Assembly (NCBI GenBank): GCA_004352715.1
Contig: SCFE01000119.1
Location: 946,455 to 1,010,454, forward strand
Source of the DNA: Hofstenia miamia
Taxonomy: Eukaryota; Xenacoelomorpha; Acoela
Length of the DNA: 64,000 nt
Reading direction: 5' to 3'
This document shows positions 57,850-64,000 of this stretch, one piece after another (the stretch's first letter is position 1; each line of letters begins with the position of its first letter). The position numbers and the translations under genes were made by a program. The notes beneath the pieces were generated by a model. That model saw nothing but the letters and a program-made list of their open reading frames with translations. It was not told the origin of the DNA and ran no database searches.

Positions 57850-58003
57850 CAGAGATGGAATCAGATCCAACATTTTAGGATCTGATCCAGATCCAACACT
57901 TCATGATCCGGATTCTATCTGATCAGAACTTTAGTTTTTGGTCTGAATATAGATAAGTATTTTAACAATAAATAAACATGAACTTAAAATAATTCTATCT
58001 CTG
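57850..58003. mobile_element. 154-bp hAT MITE with perfect 8-bp TSD
   Basis: GTTTCAAC occurs exactly at 57842-57849 and 58004-58011. Inside, the ends are CAGAGATGGAAT and, in reverse complement, CAGAGATAGAAT. The interior carries repeated GGATCTGATCC/GATCCGGATT words. No coding capacity. Confidence 0.85.
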
Positions 58004-58023
58004 GTTTCAACTGTATCCTTAAC

Positions 58024-58120
58024 CAGTTGTGTACCAAGGTATTTCTAAAAGGGGGAGGCCCCAATTCTTATCAGAGACATATAGGCCTAGGTAGTTTTTT
58101 CACCCTCTTAGCATAATGCC
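58024..58120 (+). mobile_element. possible one-ended hAT terminus
   Basis: CAGTTGTGTACCAAGG followed by a run AAAAGGGGGAGGCCCC resembles a hAT end related to that at 1468. No partner end was found. Confidence 0.25.
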
Positions 58121-58589
58121 ATGCTCATCTGTGCATAAATGATAAATAAACCAAAAAGACATATGGAGTTAATAAGAATACATGAAATACTACTTTTTTG
58201 CACTTTATGTAAAACAAAAAGACTGTTCATCAATATATTGTAGCATCATCCAAAAAGGCAACTAAAAGCTGAACAACATCAAATGATTATCAATTGAAAT
58301 TAATTGTAAAAAATTTAGTTAATGAACTTTAGTTTATTTTTGTAAAATGCAACTAAGATTTAATATTGGTCAAAATAAGAAACTTGTTAGCTGATCAAGA
58401 GGTAATTGACAAATTAAATTGAGCAAACTAATGCTTACGTATGAACAGCCATATTGGCAGACGAATCATTTGAATTTTAAAATCGGCAGGTACTTTTTGT
58501 GGAAATTTTATAAATAGCTTTGATTCAACCATAATTTTGATGAACAATAAATTCTTCAGAGTTTATTTAATTTTCATTTCTACTTTATC

Positions 58590-58663
58590 TGGTTTGATTA
58601 TTTAACTAAATGTGCAGCTAGGCAAGTTGTGTTTAGTAGTGGCTGGAATCCATCACGGGATTG
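58590..58663. repeat. dispersed repeat, copy B, cut by a gap
   Basis: It shares the ordered words described for copy A at 22441-22560, about 70% by eye over 75 bp, and continues into the 1000-N placeholder. Confidence 0.5.
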
Positions 58664-59663
58664 NNNNNNNNNNNNNNNNNNNNNNNNNNNNNNNNNNNNN
58701 NNNNNNNNNNNNNNNNNNNNNNNNNNNNNNNNNNNNNNNNNNNNNNNNNNNNNNNNNNNNNNNNNNNNNNNNNNNNNNNNNNNNNNNNNNNNNNNNNNNN
58801 NNNNNNNNNNNNNNNNNNNNNNNNNNNNNNNNNNNNNNNNNNNNNNNNNNNNNNNNNNNNNNNNNNNNNNNNNNNNNNNNNNNNNNNNNNNNNNNNNNNN
58901 NNNNNNNNNNNNNNNNNNNNNNNNNNNNNNNNNNNNNNNNNNNNNNNNNNNNNNNNNNNNNNNNNNNNNNNNNNNNNNNNNNNNNNNNNNNNNNNNNNNN
59001 NNNNNNNNNNNNNNNNNNNNNNNNNNNNNNNNNNNNNNNNNNNNNNNNNNNNNNNNNNNNNNNNNNNNNNNNNNNNNNNNNNNNNNNNNNNNNNNNNNNN
59101 NNNNNNNNNNNNNNNNNNNNNNNNNNNNNNNNNNNNNNNNNNNNNNNNNNNNNNNNNNNNNNNNNNNNNNNNNNNNNNNNNNNNNNNNNNNNNNNNNNNN
59201 NNNNNNNNNNNNNNNNNNNNNNNNNNNNNNNNNNNNNNNNNNNNNNNNNNNNNNNNNNNNNNNNNNNNNNNNNNNNNNNNNNNNNNNNNNNNNNNNNNNN
59301 NNNNNNNNNNNNNNNNNNNNNNNNNNNNNNNNNNNNNNNNNNNNNNNNNNNNNNNNNNNNNNNNNNNNNNNNNNNNNNNNNNNNNNNNNNNNNNNNNNNN
59401 NNNNNNNNNNNNNNNNNNNNNNNNNNNNNNNNNNNNNNNNNNNNNNNNNNNNNNNNNNNNNNNNNNNNNNNNNNNNNNNNNNNNNNNNNNNNNNNNNNNN
59501 NNNNNNNNNNNNNNNNNNNNNNNNNNNNNNNNNNNNNNNNNNNNNNNNNNNNNNNNNNNNNNNNNNNNNNNNNNNNNNNNNNNNNNNNNNNNNNNNNNNN
59601 NNNNNNNNNNNNNNNNNNNNNNNNNNNNNNNNNNNNNNNNNNNNNNNNNNNNNNNNNNNNNNN

Positions 59664-60170
59664 CAAAAGTAGACGTTAAACAATAGGGTAGATGAAGGTG
59701 CTGCCATGTGTGCTTTGCACATATGGGGGCGGTGACGATGATGTGAGACTGTCTGTTCTGTGGAGCAGATGGCGACGTCTATGCCCAGAGCCGTAGAGTG
59801 CGTCTACGAGGGCAGTTATACAGAGGATTTTCCTCTGTCTCTGGCCTCTAGATAGGCCTAGGCCAGCCTTACCTATGAGGGAGCTTTGCTTCGTCATGGG
59901 TCATAACAGGCAGATGCAGGTGCTCACAAGTTACCTCAGTTAGTAGCCTTGGTTGGCGAAAGCTGCAGAGAGGCGCAACCCTCTCACGAAGCTCAGCCTT
60001 CGGCTTCACTCTCTGCTGATCAGACTCAACACAGATCAGCACTCTGCATGCCAGGGGTCGCCAGAGGTCAAGCATGATTAAATCCGGCCTTAGCAGGTAC
60101 ACTTCCAGGGGAGGAGTCATGGACTTGATCTGTTGACACACACTTTTCAGTCTGTTGACTGGTAGAGTAA
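59664..60170 (-). repeat. GC-richer block, possible LTR or leader of a retroelement
   Basis: About 480 bp with roughly balanced base composition in AT-rich surroundings. On the minus strand two overlapping ORFs (60141-59869 and 59897-59676) have no recognised domain; composition is Arg/Leu-rich. Position next to dispersed repeat copy B across the gap suggests one retroelement, but LTR limits cannot be fixed. Confidence 0.35.
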
Positions 60171-60182
60171 CCCTGATTTCAA

Positions 60183-60217
60183 ATAGAATACTTGATATTA
60201 TAGAATACTTGATATTA
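60183..60217 (+). repeat. two-copy short tandem repeat
   Basis: The unit agaatacttgatattat occurs twice in a row. Confidence 0.8.
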
Positions 60218-60489
60218 TATTAAGGTCAATATTGGCAGTTCCTTCCATTGGAAATGAGGTCAACTTCCAGCCAGCTCAAAAATTTTGATTTCAGCCGGAA
60301 TATGTCAGATTTTGGCCAGTTTTTTCATCAGTGTCAGCTTAAGCCATCTCTGATATCAAAATTTGAAAAAAAAACATGCATAGGGTTCAGTCTTGTTTCA
60401 AAATAATACACAGCACCCACACATATACTTAATGCTCATATATATTTGACAACCTTTACCAGAGTGTAAATATTTATTTGGTGATTTAT

Positions 60490-60527
60490 ACATAGCACCT
60501 GTATAAATACATATATATAAATACATA

Positions 60528-60569
<42 letters not shown>

Positions 60570-60589
60570 CATAACCCTTTTATAAATAC

Positions 60590-60624
<35 letters not shown>

Positions 60625-60627
60625 CTC
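60490..60627. repeat. (TA)n and TATAAATACA-type low-complexity array
   Basis: (TA)n tracts mixed with tataaatacatatata units. A phrase 'cacctgtataaatacat' / 'cccttttataaatacat' occurs on both sides, suggesting duplication of the array. Confidence 0.9.
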
Positions 60628-61960
60628 ATAAAGGAAAATCAAAATGAAAACAAATTAGTATTTTTAGATGTTTGTGTTCATAACTTTAACACATCATTTG
60701 AAACAAGTTGGCATATAAAAGAAACCAACTTGTAATTATACATACCACATAGTTCTACTTGTAATATCTCACATAAATTGAGTACAATTAAGGCATTATT
60801 TGATCAAGCATATAAAATCTGTTTGACATTCAAACATACAGTTAATGCCTTTGATCCAATTTTTACCATCTTAGAAAGAAATTGTTATCCTAGTAATATT
60901 TTAAGAAATTATTCAGATCATCTATTTGAAAATGATTACTGAAAAGAAAAACAGCAATATNNNNNNNNNNNNNNNNNNNNNNNNNNNNNNNNNNNNNNNN
61001 NNNNNNNNNNNNNNNNNNNNNNNNNNNNNNNNNNNNNNNNNNNNNNNNNNNNNNNNNNNNNNNNNNNNNNNNNNNNNNNNNNNNNNNNNNNNNNNNNNNN
61101 NNNNNNNNNNNNNNNNNNNNNNNNNNNNNNNNNNNNNNNNNNNNNNNNNNNNNNNNNNNNNNNNNNNNNNNNNNNNNNNNNNNNNNNNNNNNNNNNNNNN
61201 NNNNNNNNNNNNNNNNNNNNNNNNNNNNNNNNNNNNNNNNNNNNNNNNNNNNNNNNNNNNNNNNNNNNNNNNNNNNNNNNNNNNNNNNNNNNNNNNNNNN
61301 NNNNNNNNNNNNNNNNNNNNNNNNNNNNNNNNNNNNNNNNNNNNNNNNNNNNNNNNNNNNNNNNNNNNNNNNNNNNNNNNNNNNNNNNNNNNNNNNNNNN
61401 NNNNNNNNNNNNNNNNNNNNNNNNNNNNNNNNNNNNNNNNNNNNNNNNNNNNNNNNNNNNNNNNNNNNNNNNNNNNNNNNNNNNNNNNNNNNNNNNNNNN
61501 NNNNNNNNNNNNNNNNNNNNNNNNNNNNNNNNNNNNNNNNNNNNNNNNNNNNNNNNNNNNNNNNNNNNNNNNNNNNNNNNNNNNNNNNNNNNNNNNNNNN
61601 NNNNNNNNNNNNNNNNNNNNNNNNNNNNNNNNNNNNNNNNNNNNNNNNNNNNNNNNNNNNNNNNNNNNNNNNNNNNNNNNNNNNNNNNNNNNNNNNNNNN
61701 NNNNNNNNNNNNNNNNNNNNNNNNNNNNNNNNNNNNNNNNNNNNNNNNNNNNNNNNNNNNNNNNNNNNNNNNNNNNNNNNNNNNNNNNNNNNNNNNNNNN
61801 NNNNNNNNNNNNNNNNNNNNNNNNNNNNNNNNNNNNNNNNNNNNNNNNNNNNNNNNNNNNNNNNNNNNNNNNNNNNNNNNNNNNNNNNNNNNNNNNNNNN
61901 NNNNNNNNNNNNNNNNNNNNNNNNNNNNNNNNNNNNNNNNNNNNNNNNNNNNNNNNNNNN

Positions 61961-63320
61961 CTTACACAAAGATTTCCTTAGTGTCATTACATTCAAATTC
62001 AGAGAATTGTGCAATCTGTAACTACTCCTATATTTTGAACTAAGGCAATACCTTAACCTTGTCATCAACATCCCTTAACAACATTGGGCATTAGGGCTTT
62101 TTAATATTAATCCCAAATATTGATTGTGCTTAAGCTTGCATCAATCTAATTAATAGAATCAATAATAAACAAAAATTAGATTGATTAATACTGAAATTGA
62201 TTCTAACTAAATTTATTCACAAACACAATCAAGTTGTATAAAACTCATACAAAAATCAAATAATATGAATAACTAAAAATACAAGTGTAATACAAGAATC
62301 CTGATGCAAGAAGTGTAACAAAAATACCAAAGAAGTTTTGAGTAGCTAAAATTAAGATATTCTTGGAAGAAGAAAGTTTACAGAGTAAAATTATGAAATT
62401 TTATATAATTCATTTGAGAGTGCAAATAACTTTTCCTTAACCTCTTCTTTTCTAGTTTTAATGAAATAGAAATTTTTGGCATTTTTACTTATTTCACAAT
62501 TCTGATAAGTTTATTTTCCAATTTCAAACAGAAAATAACCTGTATAATTGTGTTTTACAACAAGCAAATGTTGTTCAAACCTTCTACCAGGACAGAATTA
62601 AGTTTTTTATTCCATTACATCTTGTCTGAAGGTTTACAGACCAGTTCTGTTTGTTACAGTTAATTAAAATTATAATCAAAATAATATTTCATTTTAACAA
62701 ATAAAACAAATTTAAACATTTTCAGGCCTATGTCACAATATGTAAGGCAATTTTTAGCTAAGAAATTGAACTGAAGATTTTTGGCTTTTCTAAAATTTGG
62801 TTAATTCATAAACTAGTCAACAGTCCACTAAATTAATAGATAATAAATACATCATACAAAAGAAATGTGCAGTAAACATGTAGAGCAATCTAAAAGTAAT
62901 CATAATAATTTGCAAGCAATGAAAGATAGGAAAGCTATAATGGGTAAAAATCCCTATCCCTATTTGTAACCTATAAGCACATTGAGAAATCTACAGCTAC
63001 TGCCCTCAATGTGCTTTTGAAAGGCTGATTGTGAGGCTGCTCCAGAATTCCTATAATTGTATTCAGGGACCACTGTATGATTACTCTAGTGCTTGAACAT
63101 TTAGCTTTTCATTTAACTATTAAATAACCTGACAGAAAGTAAAGAAGTGAATCCAATAAAATTTGTTCATCAATGATTCTAACAATCAGCATATATGTAT
63201 AGCACATTTAAGTAAATAATCAAACACTCTGCTAGTACCTGTTGATTGAAGCTTGTTTACAATTTTCCCTCACGTTTCTAGTTCTGCCTTAATTACACAA
63301 TGTCAGTGATAATTAGTGTA
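61961..63320. other. AT-rich, nothing coding recognised
   Basis: Contains interleaved short inverted repeats (62142-62204) but no gene. Confidence 0.5.
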
Positions 63321-63324
63321 CACT

Positions 63325-63515
63325 GTTTGGTCATCTTAATGTTTGCCAAATACTACCGAGTTAATTTAAATATCAAATTGCTTCAAACATTTTACAAATG
63401 AAATAATCTATCATATCCATGTGTTGTACAATTTAATTAATATTACATTTTAGTATTAGTTACTTCCATTCTTTTTCTCATTTTGACCACTCATGGCTTC
63501 TGATGGATTATGCCA
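63325..63515 (-). repeat. start of an LTR (copy 2), minus orientation
   Basis: On the minus strand TGTGGCATAATCCATCA starts a stretch matching the LTR start at 14621-14835. The last codons of the preceding ORF run into it. It continues to lower coordinates without a recognised end. Confidence 0.55.
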
Positions 63516-64000
63516 CAATGAGACCTAAGATTTCATTGTCTCTGTTACTCTCAATAACATGGTTGGCAAACTCATTAGGGTGGTGCTTGTTTGTTAGGAT
63601 GCACTCATCTTTGGTAATAGACCAGGTGGGCATAGGCACAGGAGAACTTCCAGTGCCAGAAAACTCAATGTTTACTCACTCAAATTTCTGCATTGCTTTT
63701 TTATTGTTCAGGAGCTAGCACAAATGTGTGAGGTTGAAATCTGCATCAAACATGGTGTGGATGGTGCTCCTCCAATAGTGCCTCTTAAGCTTGCCCTGCA
63801 TTTTCAAGTTGGCCTATGCTCAGCATCAATAATAAACAGAATAACATCTACTGAACAGGTTAGGGACTTAGTGTTAAAGGTCCATCACAGTTTATTCTTT
63901 GTCTCTTAGGACAGGTTATCATGAACAAAACTAACAGCTTTAAGGGTGGCTATAAAATATGGGTGTAAAATCTCATCTCCCACCTTAGAAGTCTTTCTTT
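63506..64000 (-). pseudogene. env-like 3' ORF remnant, second copy
   Basis: The minus strand shows TKSLTCSVDVILFIIDAEHR (about 63850), after frame changes KRHYWRSTIHTMFDADFNLT (about 63750), and finally SITKDECILTNKHHPNEFAN, ending at a stop inside the LTR start. The 14.8-kb copy has LKITKDEA in the same place before its LTR, so the two are probably one family. It is on the window edge, frameshifted, and without a recognised domain. Confidence 0.4.

Noticed and set aside
58598-59722. ORFs of 340-390 codons across 1000-N gaps (also 5.7-7.0, 8.0-9.0 and 60.9-62.1 kb)
   Set aside because: Nearly all codons are N. Only the short called flanks could be judged.

Overview
The window is AT-rich animal DNA, most likely from an invertebrate. 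It has spliced genes, many (TA)n microsatellites, blocks of N (several exactly 1000 bases, so placeholders), and a dense layer of decayed transposable elements (TEs). The only convincing host gene is a two-exon LOTUS/Tudor (TDRD5/TDRD7-like) germline protein at 42.4-45.0 kb on the minus strand; a small two-helix membrane protein (TMEM141-like) lies just beyond it. No bacterial or organellar features, CRISPR arrays or rRNA were seen. All family calls were made by reading motifs, not by searching a database.

Layout: 0.7-1.5 kb holds ends of Tc1- and hAT-type elements and a fragment of an unclassified transposase. 1.9-5.3 kb is a broken Helitron (OTU protease, accessory domain, Helitron_like_N) interrupted by a GC-richer ORF and abutting a LINE ORF1 start that carries a 2A-like motif. 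6.8-9.8 kb has a zinc-finger ORF and a piggyBac-like end. 10.9-12.4 kb is a hAT element with a perfect 8-bp target-site duplication (TSD) and a second hAT MITE nested inside. 14.6-16.4 kb contains an LTR start and an env-like ORF. 16.9-19.8 kb is an apparently full-length 2.84-kb TIR element coding for an uncharacterised transposase-like protein. 19.8-20.6 kb is a mariner-type end.

22.8-28.1 kb is a minus-strand Ty3/gypsy pol, split by a PIF/Harbinger element (26260-28059, TSD TAA) with both of its proteins. 28.1-31.6 kb is a Ty1/copia pol split by a pogo-like fragment. 32.8-33.4 kb is a Tc1 transposase; 34.5-35.9 kb a second, longer copy of the unclassified transposase; 36.1-36.6 kb an SGNH-hydrolase ORF; 37.9-38.2 kb a Penelope-like RT fragment.

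After the host genes come a piggyBac start (45.7 kb), a LINE in two opposed halves that fits twin priming (46.3-48.2 kb), a Tigger-like element (49.1-50.5 kb), a Ty3/gypsy with integrase and an env-like third ORF (51.7-55.2 kb), a plus-strand gag-protease piece (55.6 kb), a tRNA-like sequence (57.1 kb), a 154-bp hAT MITE (57.85 kb), a GC-richer repeat block (59.7-60.1 kb) and a second LTR/env remnant at the right edge. At three isolated single Ns (7590, 24005, 47172) the sequence after the N repeats sequence before it, so false duplications or misjoins should be suspected there.

The window reads as a repeat graveyard around one piRNA-pathway gene. Nesting gives a relative history: gypsy before Harbinger, copia before pogo, hAT before the MITE inside it.
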